Positions 45,744 through 57,554 of a stretch of DNA of 64,000 bases are shown here, in pieces. Numbering within the stretch: position 1 is the first letter of the stretch; each line of letters opens with the position of its first letter. The position numbers and the translations under genes are program-made. Source of the stretch: Paraconiothyrium sp. Pb-2020 (lineage: Eukaryota > Ascomycota > Dothideomycetes > Pleosporales > Didymosphaeriaceae); contig JAJUBI010000001.1 of NCBI GenBank assembly GCA_022419385.1, forward strand, positions 1,302,001 through 1,366,000. Direction: 5' to 3'. Under the pieces are notes generated by a model that was not told the DNA's origin, searched no databases, and worked only from the letters and a program-made list of their open reading frames with translations.

Positions 45744-47873
45744 TCCAAGATGGACAAGTCTTTTCAGTAGACTCCTGCGATCGTTGTCACACTCTCGCAA
45801 CATCGTCACCGCATTCGTCTATCACGATAGTAGGTGTCAGTACTGTATTTCAGCTCCTGTCGCGTCTAGATGATCGAAGAGCACGTTTGAAGTCTGACAT
45901 GCGAAACATCCACGAGAGAGGGCAGCAGGGAAGCCAATGATCGTGTCCAGTTTTTGGCTGTATGAACTCGGCTTCAAGGTGTCCAGGCAATGCAATCGTT
46001 GCGTTCTTTTCAGCTACTGTAAGTGATCCTAGTTTTAGGTTCGACTCGCAACATGCAACCTAGAATGTACTGTTACATCTGAATCAAGGCGAGCAGTCCA
46101 AACTGTACTAGTGAATCAGTCGCTTACCATTTCAATGGTAGGGTACACTAGATGATCATAATTGTGGGAAAGTGCGAGAGTAAGCGCAGCAATGTCGATC
46201 CCGCGAACCTGGGGCTACTGCTCAGCTGCACCAATTTGTGTGACCCAACTGTGCGGTTGCCTGTTATTTTTCTGTGTAATCTGGGTGATCGTAAGCAGGT
46301 TATTCATTGGTGTACGGTTTGTCATGTCATGAGACGCGATGTTAGCAACTGGGTGCACTTCAGGCTGGGATCTTCTGAACTGACCCTTCGGAGTCGCCGC
46401 AATAGCGTCGCTAAGATGGAGCGTCTATCATGAGCCGTTACCGAAGTTAGAGAAGAGAAGTGATACAAAGTGTGGGAAATGAACTCGCAAGGAGCAATTC
46501 CCTCCGCATGTGCGGCGACTGCGTAGCTGGGGATAGGGAATGTTGCGAATGCATACAGCAGTACGACGCTTATAGGTGGGGGTCATGATGATTGTGACTG
46601 AAATGTGGAGGGAGTTGGAGGATCCACAGCAGGTATGGTAATTCGACTGTGGCATGGTGAATATAGTGCCCGTGTTGATGTTCTAGACTTATCTGGTTGT
46701 ATATGCGATTCGCGTCGAGGACATCGGCTGAGTACATAGCGATGTAAGTGACGCTGACCCGCAAATCAGACAGCCCTTCAGAAAAACCATTCTCGAACGG
46801 CCTAAATCGGTCAGGTCACACGGACTTCGACACTACAGCTCACATCTAGATGCAGATACTTATTATACATGTAGTGACTGGCGACTGGTGGCCGGAGACC
46901 CGATTACCCACGCCGTCGCTCCCGCACCCGTTCACCCAAAACTGCTCGCAATGCCTGCTACGCGGCACGAAGCTGATGACAACAAACATAACAGGATGAC
47001 GGGCTCGTCGATGCGCAAAGGATGTTATCGAGAGTCTACGTGAGCACCGAGTCAGGGAGTTGTATAGCGCTGAAGTGGGTGTTGGCGGGGTAATGAATCT
47101 TGGAGACGTTTTCAAAGTACTATCTACGTCGGCAGCGTGCACATCCTTGTATTGTGCGTTAACGTGAACAGCTGACGAAACCTCAGTCGCAGCGGTGTAG
47201 TTCCTATTCAAGAGCAACGCCTTGAAATATGTTGCCACATGCTTGTGCAAGGCTGCATTGTCTGACTAGATGGAACACAGCTATGACAGGATGTTGAGGA
47301 AGTGGTCGGTTGGCAGGACGTCGTGGATGAATTCGTAGCTGCCCAGCACCACTCTACTGCTCAGTGAGAAACTGTGTTATGCGACCCAACAACCATTGCA
47401 AAAAGGGTCTCAGTATGTCTCAGGCGCTTGAATCGGCCACGGTGATTGGCTTTGTTGTAGGCAGGTAGATCATCTGCCTCGGAAAGAAGACACATGTATG
47501 ACCAGACGTTGAGCGAGCGTAATCTACGCCAAGGCCTTGTGCTTGACTTACTGTGATGCTCGAGAGGCTTATGTGCACTACTGAGGCCATGCGGGATCGA
47601 GCTGGCCGCGGCTATTCCTATGAACGAGTCTCGGGTTGCGCTACTTCCTTGGAATGTGCAAGTGGCGTGGCGGAGGGGAGGGGTGTGCGTGAGCGAGGCG
47701 CGGTGTTTGAGAGGCGGGCGGGCGGACGGTCTGTCTTAGACGAAGACATGCACAACATATCCTCAAGCGAGCGCGCTCTCGGTGTCGTGAGCACCGCGCG
47801 TATCGGCAATATCAAGGCCAAGGCACGTGACGGGAACCTGATAATGTACTGCATACTTCGAATATCGTGGCTC
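45744..47873. other. Gene-poor interval
   Basis: About 2.1 kb with no supported gene. Frames at 46152-46433 (+) and 46846-47250 (-) lack motifs. Its left end contains upstream promoter sequence of the cysteine-rich protein gene. Confidence 0.4.
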
Positions 47874-48984
47874 TCATTCATCCAGCTCTCTTCCGAAATC
47901 GATGAGGCGCAACTTCTGGGCATCTTTCGGATGAAACTGCGCGATCTTCGCCCTTATGAGGAATCGAGAGGCAGCAGAGTCCCGTTCGAGCTGATGGTAG
48001 GCTCTGCCACCGCCAGGTCCGGTCAAAGTCTTGAACAAGATCCCAATGAGCTCACGCATCTCGGTGTCGGCAGCTTCGGCTTCAGTCAATGGTGCTTCTT
48101 CTTCTTCAACAGCAATTTTGCTGCCCCAAATTTGATCAATTCTGCGTTGCCGTGTCTTGCCAGACACGAGCTTCTTCGTAGCTTTCGCCTTTCCTTTCTT
48201 GGTGAAGCCAGCTGCGAGAGTCTCGTTCTCGACATTCAGCATGTCACCAACGACAGGACCGCCAAGCTCTTCTGCAGCGAGCATAGCGGAGAGATAGTTG
48301 TCGACGAAGTCGTTGAGGGCATCGCCAAGACGCTGCGTTTCCTCGTCGTGCCTTTTCTTTTCAGCACGCTTCGCAGCGATGAGTTCCTTTGCAAGCTGCG
48401 CAGGTGCTTTTTGTGATCGGTCCTCAATTTGAGCTTCCATTCTCACTGTCCGGTCACGCAGAGCTTTCTCAATTAGATTGGCATCATGCAGATTCGACTC
48501 TTCCTGCTTGAGTAGAGCTCCGCTAGCTGTGATCTGTGCCTCAGCGCTGGCTATGGCTTGTTTGGTGCCCCGGATATTCTGCTGCAATGTACGAGCTGCG
48601 AGCAAGGCAGGCAGCACAGAGTCTTTTGACGGCAGGAACGGCGCGACTGTGGTGAGACCTGTGTACGCCGCCGTCACTGCGCGTAGTTGCTTCAGTTTGT
48701 CACGTGGGTTTCCAGACGCGTAGGCTACTTGCTGTATATCCACGTGCGAAGAGCTGCGTAGCTTTGGTGCATTAGCAGACGGTTTTTACAGCTTGGTCGT
48801 AGATTCTTACTTGCTCCAGAGCAGCCTGTTGTTCGTCGACGCGTGCTTGGAGTTCTCGCACGGTCTGTTCGAGACGCGCCTCAGTGCCGGGCGCGTCAAG
48901 ATCCATGGCGCCACGCTGTAGGTCGCGCATCTCCGCAGTGGACTTCCGTATGCACGCAATGGTATCGGCGTACGGCTGCGCCAT
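47874..48984 (-). CDS. Kinetochore protein, CENP-K-like (tentative)
   Basis: Exons are 48984-48811 and 48761-47874; the 49-bp intron (GTAAGA, branch TGCTAATG, ends AAAG) is phase 0. The product is 353 aa. It starts MAQPYADTIACIRKSTAEMR and is mainly coiled coil (EARLEQTVRELQARVDEQQA; IRGTKQAIASAEAQITAS), then KRAEKKRHDEETQRLGDALN, the conserved MLAAEELGGPVVGDMLNVE, a basic linker (KKGKAKATKKLVSGKTRQRR) and the C-terminal ERDSAASRFLIRAKIAQFHP and LRLIDFGRELDE. From memory of the family this pattern belongs to the Pezizomycotina proteins assigned to CENP-K/Sim4 of the inner kinetochore (CCAN). I am sure it is a real conserved coiled-coil gene, less sure of the name. It is divergent from the KH-protein gene. 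Confidence 0.75.
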
Positions 48985-49845
48985 ACTTGCTGCGAGTAGA
49001 GTATGGAGGATGAAATAGTGACTTGCTGCCGCGCGGGGAAGTTGCGACCGGGCGATGGGTTAGAGTAGTCGGTTGCCGCCCAATGTCACTACAAAGGGAT
49101 CCTTTGCAAATCAAAGATAGTAAGAGTGTGCGGTGCAATGCGTCCTCGGCGCTACTGTGACGCGTAGGAACAGGCACAGGACTGAGAGCCCGCAAAAGCG
49201 GTTCACGTGACGAATACGACGTGCCAAGAAGCTAGCACTCGACTAGGCTAGCTGGTCTCCGCCTCCGCTTCTCTTTTGGCTTGGACGGCAGCGACGACTC
49301 TTCTTTTCACTTGCGCACAACACCTGCACTCCACTGACCCCTCCCTTTCCGCACTTGCCTTCACTTCCTTCCCTATATCTGCTTGCTCTTACTTCGAGCA
49401 TTGTGCAGACGCAGACGCGCCCTCGAATCTGAGACGCCGGTTGCTTGTCCCCCAGGAAGGTTTGACGAGCGAGCTTTCTCTTTACTCAGGCCAATTTCTC
49501 CTCTACGTCGACGCTTGTTACAAGCTACACCCACTCCCTTCGACACATCGCTGCACCTGCACCAGCCCTCGCGGCACCTCTCATCGAGACGCTGCTCTCC
49601 CATCCGACTTCTATCCGCCCGCTCCAGCACGCTTCCCAGCATATCCCAGCTTCCGACGACCCTGCCTCTCGCACCTCGCCCCGTCGCAGTCCCTTCCCTC
49701 GCCAGCACCAGCACGTTTTTCTTAGCAGCCCCCGCTGTACGTAACGTGGCTAAGAATCGAATCAATTCAATCAAATCAATTCCAGCTTCGCTTGAGCTCG
49801 TGAAGAAATACTACCCATAACTGGACTCCACAACCCTTAGAAAAG
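48985..49845. promoter_or_regulatory. Shared divergent promoter and long pyrimidine-rich leader
   Basis: An 861-bp head-to-head interval between the kinetochore and KH-protein genes. The stretch 49260-49740 is strongly C/T-rich on the plus strand, as in the leaders of highly expressed fungal genes. Frames open on both strands here (49276-49725, 49383-49820, 49774-49373) are a by-product of this composition. Confidence 0.5.
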
Positions 49846-51485
49846 ATGTCTGCGTCGCCAACCATCGCGACCTCCTCCACTAAGCGGCCCCTCGAAGAGC
49901 CCTCCTCGCCCTCCGGTCCCAATGACCAGCCCGATGCCAAGCGCCCTGCTCTGGACAAGGTTGTCAATGAGCCGGCTGCCGAGGATATCGACACGGCGCA
50001 GCCAGTGAAAGCTGAGGACATCGCGCCCGAAAACATCAACGCTGAGGGTGATGCTGGGGCCGAGGTAATTGCCGACGGAGCCTTGGCCAACGAGAATGGT
50101 GCTAAGGAAGACGCGCAGACTGACACTGTGCTCCCCGACGCGCCCGCCGTTGTTCCCTCGCTTGATACCCAGCCCATCCAGTCAACCTCCGGTGCCAATG
50201 GCCGCCCCGCTGCCCACACCCAGCACCAAGACGAGACTAACTGGCTGCATCTACGTGCTTGTATTGGTACTAGCGAAGCCGCCACTATCATCGGAAAGGG
50301 TGGTGAGAATGTCACCCAGATTCGACGTCTCTCTGGCGCCAAGTGCACCGTGAGCGACTATGCACGGGGCGCTGTAGAGCGCATCCTGACGGTTAGTGGC
50401 CAGGTTGATGCTGTGTCAAAGGTATTTCTCTCCGTCATGACGCAGTGGTAACGAAAGCTAACTAGTTTAGGCTTTTGGCCTCATTGTGCGTACTCTCAAT
50501 CAGGAGGACCTTGAGACCGCGTCTACAGGCACTTCTAAGGCTTACCCCATGCGTTTGCTGATCCCGCACATTCTCATTGGCTCCATCATCGGCAAGGGTG
50601 GAGTTCGCATACGCGAGATTCAGGAAGCGTCCAATGCCAAGCTAAACGCTTCAGACACTATGCTACCCAACTCTGGCGAACGATCCCTCGTTGTGCTGGG
50701 CGTCGCCGATGCTGTACACATTGCCGTATACTATGTGGCACAAACTCTTGTAGAGCAGCTTACGGAGCGTTTCGGTGGCCCAGCTGCATCCCAGTATGCC
50801 ACTCGTAGCGGAACCGCGGCGAACGTTGTGCCCGGCGGTATGTCTGTTCAGCCTTATGTTCCCCAGCCCGCTGGCGGCCAGTACAACTACCCCGACAATT
50901 ATCGCCGACAAGCCCATCCTGCGCAACGTACTCCGGTGCATGGTCAACACCCACAGTACGGTGTGCATGGGCAGGCTCCACAGCAAGCATACGGCCAGCC
51001 GAGCATGCCATATGGTGCTGGATCGCCTGCGCGTGGCCACTACGGCGCTCCCACGCCACAGCCTGGCCCATATGGCGGCCACCACGCCGCTGCTCCAGTT
51101 GCACATGGACATGGTGCAGTGCCTAACCAGCCTCCTGTTCAGGTACCCGGTCAGGTTAGTTGCTTCCCTAAATTGTCTTTCTGGCACAATAGGCAGAGGC
51201 TGGTTACATTCTTACTATATCTGATTACCCTCGCTAACTACGCCGCAGCCGCTCACACAGCAGATTTACATTCCCAATGACATGGTCGGAGCTATCATTG
51301 GTAAGGGCGGTGCTAAGATCAACGAAATTAGACAATTGAGCGGTAGTGTCATCAAGATCAACGAACCGACCGACAACAGCAACGAGCGTCTTGTCACAAT
51401 CACGGGCACCCAGGAGTGCAACCAGATGGCACTGTACATGCTCTATTCTCGACTCGGTGAGATGCCCGGACAGCAACGTCAGTGA
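49846..51485 (+). CDS. Triple KH-domain RNA-binding protein (PCBP/Pbp2/Rnc1-like)
   Basis: Exons are 49846-50421, 50471-51154 and 51249-51485; introns of 49 and 94 bp are GT-AG, phase 0. The product is 498 aa. Three KH domains carry the invariant GxxG loops: GKGG at 150-153 (ATIIGKGGENVTQIRRLSGA), 233-236 (GSIIGKGGVRIREIQEASNA) and 438-441 (GAIIGKGGAKINEIRQLSGS). The first ~125 residues are acidic and disordered (SSTKRPLEEPSSPSGP), and a Gln/Gly/Tyr/His-rich linker (QPAGGQYNYPDNYRRQ; GQAPQQAYGQPSMPYG) separates KH2 from KH3, a composition prone to condensates. Such proteins bind C- or U-rich mRNA and control stability or translation; S. pombe Rnc1 and yeast Pbp2/Hek2 are the nearest known models. 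The exact target is not visible. Confidence 0.92.
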
Positions 51486-52260
51486 CGTTGAAGCTTACTC
51501 AAGCTAGAATCGGAAAAACACCGCATCTAAAACGCCAAACGGAACTCTTACTAACCCATTACCTACGACCACTTTCGATATTTACGAGTGTGGATTGATA
51601 GGTTTTCTATAAAGGCCTAATTGTACCTGGTAGCACGGCGTATACGGATTTGGGTTCCGGCATCTTTAGCACGCACGGTCCTTCACTTCATTACCAATTG
51701 GCGAGTGAACACACTTTCAACGGACTGAATGTCTCAGATTTGCATAGTATGGTGAAGATGGTGGCTGTGAAACAGAGACGATTGTATTCTAGTCGGTGAG
51801 TGAGCAGTGCCGCCCAAGTCACCTACCTACCGCTGCTCGATATATCAAATCTTTTGGCATTATCATGTAACATCCTAACACTGCCTCTTTCCGCTGTCTT
51901 TATTTATCTCGATACATTGGTGGTGGCTTGGATACGTGTTTGAGGTGCTGTGTTGGTGCTTTCCGTTCCCGGAACCTGGTTAGCGCGCTCGCCCATTCTT
52001 TGTCCCTGCGACGTAGCTGCGCGCGTCAACCACACAGTTACCACGTCCTCGACAATGAACGCTTTTGTATTCGATATAGCTCGCAATGCATTCCTTAGGC
52101 GATGAAAGACTTCCGCTCGCGGACAGGGTATATGAGGATGCTCAAATGAAGGCAAGCCCTCCTCAACCGACCTGATCGTTCCTCTCGTGGCCTGTGACGA
52201 TCTCTCCCCACACTCCTCTTTAGGTATTGCTTAGGAAGAGTGGTGGTGTTGAAGGATAGA
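51486..52260. other. Intergenic interval
   Basis: A 775-bp interval with the 3' UTR of the KH-protein gene and the promoter of the next. No supported coding frame. Confidence 0.4.
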
Positions 52261-53307
52261 ATGACGCGCATCCCGACGACGTTGCCGCCGCCTTACACGG
52301 TGAGTGGCACGCCTGCGGGAACTCTGAGGTGAGTCCAACATTGTCGAGCACTATACAACTTCACAATAACCCACATCCACCTTGAACTGGGCTAATGGCA
52401 CCCTAGAACAACTGCCGACCACTTCACCAGGACGTCCGAGATCCTCGTCGGCGGCGGTTCCAAATCCACCCGCTTCCTCCTGCATACCTCCCTGCTCACG
52501 CAGCAATCGCCCTATTTCCGAGCCGCCCTCACTGGCCCCTTCCTCGAAGCCACAGACCAGTCCATCCGCTTCGACGATATCGCCGTCGAAATCTTCGAAC
52601 TCCTCGTCACGTGGCTCTACACAGGCACCATCAAGCCCGTCCCCTTCAAAGACGGGAAACCCGCATACTATACCCTGCTCCATCTATATATCCTCGCAGA
52701 CCGCTTGTGCTTTGAAGGCCTACGCAATCACATTGTGGATATGATTGCAGATCTCGCCGACTCAACGAATAGCGTGCTCACACCTTCCGATACGAGGATC
52801 TTGTATAACGAGATTGACGAGGGCGCGAAGATTAAGCAGCTTGTGCTAGACTTGTTTGCGTTCAAAAAGACGGATAAGCTGCTCGCGACGCATACGGATG
52901 CTTGGCATGCGAAGTTTCTGAGGGATCTTTGTGTGAGGCTGAAGAAACCGTGTGCGCAGGCGATGCAGAGACATAGGTTGAGGGGCTGGTTGCCGCTGAG
53001 TTGGCATGCGACGCGTTCTTGTGAAAGCTGCAGGGTTATTCTGCCGCCGAGAATTGGGGCGGTGGGGTGCGATGAGTGTTTTTGTGCGTGGTGTACACGA
53101 TGTTGTGAGGAGGGGGGCGGAGTGGCGAGTTGGGAGGATGGGAGGGGTGGAGACTTAGAGGACGAGGATGGAAAGGGTATGAGGAGGAGGAAGGTGTGTT
53201 ATGGAAGGAGGTGGGAGAGCTGTAAGCCGTGGAGGGGGAGCAGATGTGTGGTTTATCATGAACATAAAGAAACGGAGGCTTGCGGTGATTTGTTTATGGG
53301 GAGGTGA
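52261..53307 (+). CDS. BTB/POZ protein with a C-terminal cysteine cluster
   Basis: Exons are 52261-52328 and 52407-53307; the 78-bp intron is GTGAGT...CCCTAG with a GGGCTAATGG branch-like site. The product is 322 aa. An earlier GTGAGT at 52300 is also a possible donor but would break the frame. The BTB fold runs from about residue 30: SEILVGGGSKSTRFLLHTSL, LTQQSPYFRAALTGPF, FELLVTWLYTGTIKP, LYILADRLCFEGLRNHIVD. The C-terminal third contains CESC (228-231) followed by CDECFCAWCTRCC (244-256), eight Cys in pairs that could bind zinc, then a Gly/Arg-rich tail. Standard fungal BTB proteins end soon after the BTB region, so this tail is unusual. Cullin-3 adaptor function is possible but not shown. 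Confidence 0.8.
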
Positions 53308-53857
53308 CGAATGGGCTTGGTGGAAGGCTGTTGGATTGCATTTCATTCCGTACATGAGTTCGGTCTCTTCTCTGCGTGCATAGCTGATAACCTGTTAGCC
53401 TGTCTTCCGCTTGACAAATCCCCCCTTCTTCCATTCGTAGGCTTTTTTTGTGTAAGTCTAAATACCATGGAGCCGCATGATCGAGATTGGAAAGTCCATG
53501 CTAACCTGACTTGGACAGGGCTTCACAGTGTTGTCGCCTTGCGCTATCGGTCTGAGTGGGAAGTTACGGAAGTTGACAAGAGAGCATAGTGAGAAAAGTG
53601 AACCATTGCCGCATAAGTTTGTGACAATGAATGAGCGGCGGGCAGCATGGCCGGCGTGTCTATTCATATAGAGCGAGAGCGGTGGGCTGCTGAGAATTTC
53701 TTTATTGTGTTGGTGCGAGCGTTCTAAGTGCTATACACATCGTCTCTTTAAAACCAAATCTCTGTACCATGTTCTTGCCACATCTTGTGATGCGAACAGT
53801 CATTCGGGCCTCTAATTAGATCTAATCATAGCGGCGACGATTCCTTGGTCCATGCAC
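53308..53857. other. Tail-to-tail interval
   Basis: A 550-bp convergent interval between the BTB gene and the minus-strand hydrolase gene. No supported coding frame. Confidence 0.4.
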
Positions 53858-54820
53858 CTATGCGTTGTGATTCTTTGAGTACTTGAGGATCAGGTCCGAG
53901 ACCTCCTTCGGCTTGCTCAGCATCGAAACATGGTCAGCATCAAGGTGCTCCACAGCGAATTTTGCACCGGGCTGATCGATGAAAGCCTGCGCCCATTTAG
54001 GTGTAACAGATTTGTCTTGACTCCCGACAACATATACAACCTTGAAGTCGCCCGTGTAAGGTATGTAGGTGCCAGTGGCATTCAAGGCGTCAAACGAGGA
54101 GAAGTCGAGCTTTCCGGTCCAGTAATCGGCCTCCTTCGCCGGTAGAAGATTGTAGAAGGCCTTTTGGGGTCGGAGAGTAGGGTCGCCGTCGGCTGTGACC
54201 TTGCCAGTATCGTCATGGTAATTGAAAAATGCTGGAGACACGCTGTGTATGTCTGGTTTGCTCTCAGGATGCTCGACCTCCTGAATGGTGGGAATGTAGC
54301 CGGCCAGGTAAATGAGGCTGATGATACGGCCGCCGATCCCGATTTCGGTAGCGGTAGGGGCATCTGATGAAGGCGGGTAGCGAGGAGCGCCATTGACGGC
54401 GTCTCCAATGACAGTGCAGCCATAGCCTGAAGAACGTCAGTCCCTTTCCCAAGTATGGCGCAATGTGCTGCGTAGCTTACTATTACCGACCAGAACTACG
54501 TCCCTGCCTGCGTTGAGATGCTCGTCTGGGCAAGGTTAGCAGTTGAATGTTCAGGTATTATGGCACTCACAAAGAACCGACTTGACAGCGTCTATATCAG
54601 CTTGTCGTCCAACCAGGTGCCCAACTGAGGGTAGGGCAACAGCGTCGAGGAACTCGTAGTCGGCTTGAGCTAACTGATGCGTCACCTTCCCGAAAACCTG
54701 AGGCGAGTGAAAAGCTCCGGGGACCATGACTACCGCCGGCTTGTTCGAACGCGCATCTGCCGCCAAACCCACGTTCAGGAAGGCGCATAGAGAGCATGAA
54801 ATAAGGAAGGTGAGCTGCAT
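53858..54820 (-). CDS. Secreted alpha/beta hydrolase
   Basis: Exons are 54820-54571, 54525-54481 (45 nt) and 54426-53858; introns of 45 and 54 bp. The product is 287 aa. ATG 54820 gives the signal peptide MQLTFLISCSLCAFLNVGLA; the in-frame upstream start is only a TTG. The fold shows the oxyanion-type VVMVPGAFHSPQVF, the nucleophile elbow GNSYG with Ser99 (its codon is split by the second intron), Asp236 in VGSQDKSVTP and His264 in HLDADHVSM, a complete Ser-Asp-His triad. The closest familiar group is the AB_hydrolase_1 esterase/lipase family that includes salicylate-esterase-like and plant MES-type proteins; the substrate is unknown. Secretion suggests action on external esters. Confidence 0.88.
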
Positions 54821-55875
54821 CTTCGCAAGGTGTAGAACGGACGTGGCCGAAATTCGTGTCTGAGGTGCAAGCAAAGGGACGTGAAAACGTGCTGGAGAAA
54901 TTCGCGTGGCCGTCTGCTTATACCCAGACTAGTCAAAGTGCATTGGCCGGGGCGAAGGTGAAGGTGAGGTCAGAAAAGGGTAGGACCCATTTCTACGCGC
55001 GGACGACACTGCCCTGGTGGGTTCAAGTTTCCCAATTGCGCCTTCTGAAATAACTCTTAGGCCTTTCAAGCAGGGCCATCAAGGCGATAGCGTAGTAAGC
55101 CCTTTGCCTGACAAAGGATATGCATGTGACTTAGCCAGCCACAAGACTAAAAGCGAAGAAGTTGTGATAGAGGATTCTCTGTGCTGGGCTCTAATAGGCG
55201 GGAACATAAGGTGTTCGTATGGAGCATGTAAGCCAGCGCGATACGATGCGGCGTAGTTAGTCCTGGGCACATTGCCTGAGTCCGCAGACAAAGAAAACCT
55301 AGCGAGCGACACATGGATGCGAAACATTAATACGAAGGGAGAGATGTGTGTGTGTGCACTGTCATTACGTATATCCCCAGATGTTCCTATGACGTAAGCG
55401 AGCACATTGAGGCACGCCCCCCGTTACCTTCCCCGGATCGACGAGACGCCGAATCGTCGTGACCGGGTTGGACGGAGCAGCCAAGATGATCTCAGCCGGC
55501 TCGGACCAGTCACTTTTTTCTCTTGGCCGTTGGCTTTTCTCGATATGTACCTGGACAATACAGGAGTTTGCTATCTACACTAACCGCCCGCAGCGTATAG
55601 CATCCTTACTGAAGTGGGCTGCTAACGTCAGCACCAATAAGAGCACCAGTATGAAACCCTTCTCGCGCAAGAAAGTACATCCTTCCGGACATGGGTTCAC
55701 GGTGGTGCGGATGGCGGAGATAGTGGTGGACGCTACGGCCGGCCAGGAATATGATGTCTACGGCATCTCGGGTACACATACGTCCTATATAATTGAATGC
55801 TCGGTCCACCTGAAATAAAAGCCTCCTCTGCATATCCCGGGATCGCTCCCTAAGCTACAGAAGACAGGAGAAAGA
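54821..55875. other. Divergent interval between the hydrolase and ALDH genes
   Basis: A 1.06-kb head-to-head interval. A GT dinucleotide run (GTGTGTGTGT) occurs near 55345-55355. The frame 55459-55818 lacks protein character. GC-rich inverted CGG/CCG triplets near 55469-55505 could bind zinc-cluster factors, but that is only a suggestion. Confidence 0.4.
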
Positions 55876-57554
55876 ATGCCTTTCATTACCCACCCTCTGT
55901 CGCCCCACAACCACCCAGTTGTTCCGCTCTGGATCAATGGGGCCGCACATACTACTTCTGAAGATGACAACCTCTTTCCTGTTATCTCTTCCATTCAGGA
56001 CAAACCTATCCATTACGCAGTCTCTGCTTCCCCCAAAACAGCTGTCCTGGCTGTCGAATCCGCCGCTTCAGCCCTCGTTCAATGGCGGAAAACAACGCCT
56101 GCACACCGCCGCAAACTCATCTTGCAAGTCGCAGATGTGCTGGAAAAGAAAGGCAAAGAAGTGATGCAAGCACAGATGAGGGAGACGAGCTGTCCGGAAG
56201 CATTTGCGCACTTCAACTTGCGATCTACGGCATGGATTCGAGAGATAGCATCTGCGACAACTGAATTGAGAGGCGTCGTGGCGCAGAATACGAGTGGAGA
56301 GGGTGGAGAAGACGTAGGCGGATTGACAATCACGGTTCGAGAGCCGATGGGGGTTGTGTTGATCATCCCGCCGTAAGTGATCATCTGGATAACCCTACTC
56401 GCTAGATGACGGAATCTCAGGATTAATTGTTGCAGATGGAATGGTGCAGTGATACTTCCCGTCCGAGCACTGAGTATGGCTCTCGCAGCTGGCTGTACCG
56501 TAGTTGTCAAGGCCTCAGAACTCTGCCCGCATACACATCACTTGCTGCTTGAAGCTTTTGAAGAAGCAGGCATTCCATCTGGTGTCATTAACATGATCCA
56601 AGCCCGTAGAGAGGACGCTGCTGCCGTTACTGAAGCAATCGTCGCGCATAAGGCAATCCGAAAAGTAGACTTCATCGGCAGTGCCGCCGTGGGTAGCAAA
56701 GTTGGTCAATTATGCGCAAAATATCTGAAGCCTGTATTGATGGAGCTTGGTGGAAAGGGCCCAGCATTGGTCCTTGAGGACGCCGATCTGGAACAGGCGG
56801 CGAAGCTTTGTGCTATGGGTGGTAAGTCGTTTCCCGGTAACGCATATAAGCATAGGAGGTATTAATTGTGGCCAGCTGTTGCGGACCACGGCCAGCTCTG
56901 TTTTTCTACAGAGCGTATCATTGTCCATCGCGCGATTTATGATGATTTCGTTAGGCACCTCACCGCCGTGTTCTCGCACATACCTGGCGCCGGCGACGCT
57001 GTTACCAAACAATCTGCGAAGGCAAGTCGATGTACTACAGGCACAGAACATGCGAACTTTATTATATGACATTCAATAACTTAGATTAGCACGCCTATGA
57101 CGTTCTCAGCGATGCACAGGACAATGGTGCTACTTTCTTAGCTGGCGGTCTCCAATACCTTAGTGAAACGAGCCTCAAGCCCACTCTCGTTACTAACGTG
57201 TCGCGCAACGCGCGCATTTTCGATGAAGAAACATTTGGACCATCTGCATCGGTATATATGGCCCAGGACGACGATGATGCCGTTGCAAAGGCAAACGATT
57301 CGGCGTACGGACTGAATGCAGCCGTGCATAGCAGGAGCTGGGAACATGCTTTTGAGATTGCAAAGCAACTGGAGTATGGACAGGTGCACATCAACAATGT
57401 CACCTGTACGGATGCTCCTGGGGTACCAATCAAGGGTGTAAAGGGCTCAGGGTGGGGAACTTCCAATAGCATTTGGGGTATTGAAGAGTTCAGCGTTCAG
57501 AAATCTGTGTACTTTCACCCTACAGGAGGACTAGGCATGCTCGCTAGGCATTGA
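55876..57554 (+). CDS. Aldehyde dehydrogenase (vanillin/salicylaldehyde dehydrogenase type)
   Basis: Exons are 55876-56372, 56436-56821, 56876-57021 and 57090-57554, giving 497 aa. Introns are 63, 54 and 68 bp; the third begins GCAAGT instead of GT, because only a GC donor after 57021 joins QSAK to HAYDVLSD in frame. NAD site FIGSAAVG (245-252), general base Glu269 in LMELGGKGP and catalytic Cys303 in DHGQLCFSTER are present, as is the C-terminal GPSASVYMAQDDDDAVAKAN and GWGTSNSIWGIEEF. The family oxidises aromatic or aliphatic aldehydes with NAD(P)+; the arrangement resembles fungal vanillin dehydrogenases. No targeting signal is seen, so it is probably cytosolic. It could help degrade lignin- or plant-derived aldehydes, which is inference. 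Confidence 0.92.

Noticed and set aside
47553..48416. 287-codon plus frame
   Set aside because: Antisense to the kinetochore-like gene, whose splice sites and conserved blocks are clear.
49276..49820. 149- and 145-codon frames in the KH-gene leader
   Set aside because: C/T-rich leader produces long frames; no motif and in conflict with each other.
55018..55040. GGTTCAAG box resembling a tRNA B box
   Set aside because: The A box, acceptor stem and trailing T-run are missing, so no cloverleaf can be drawn.
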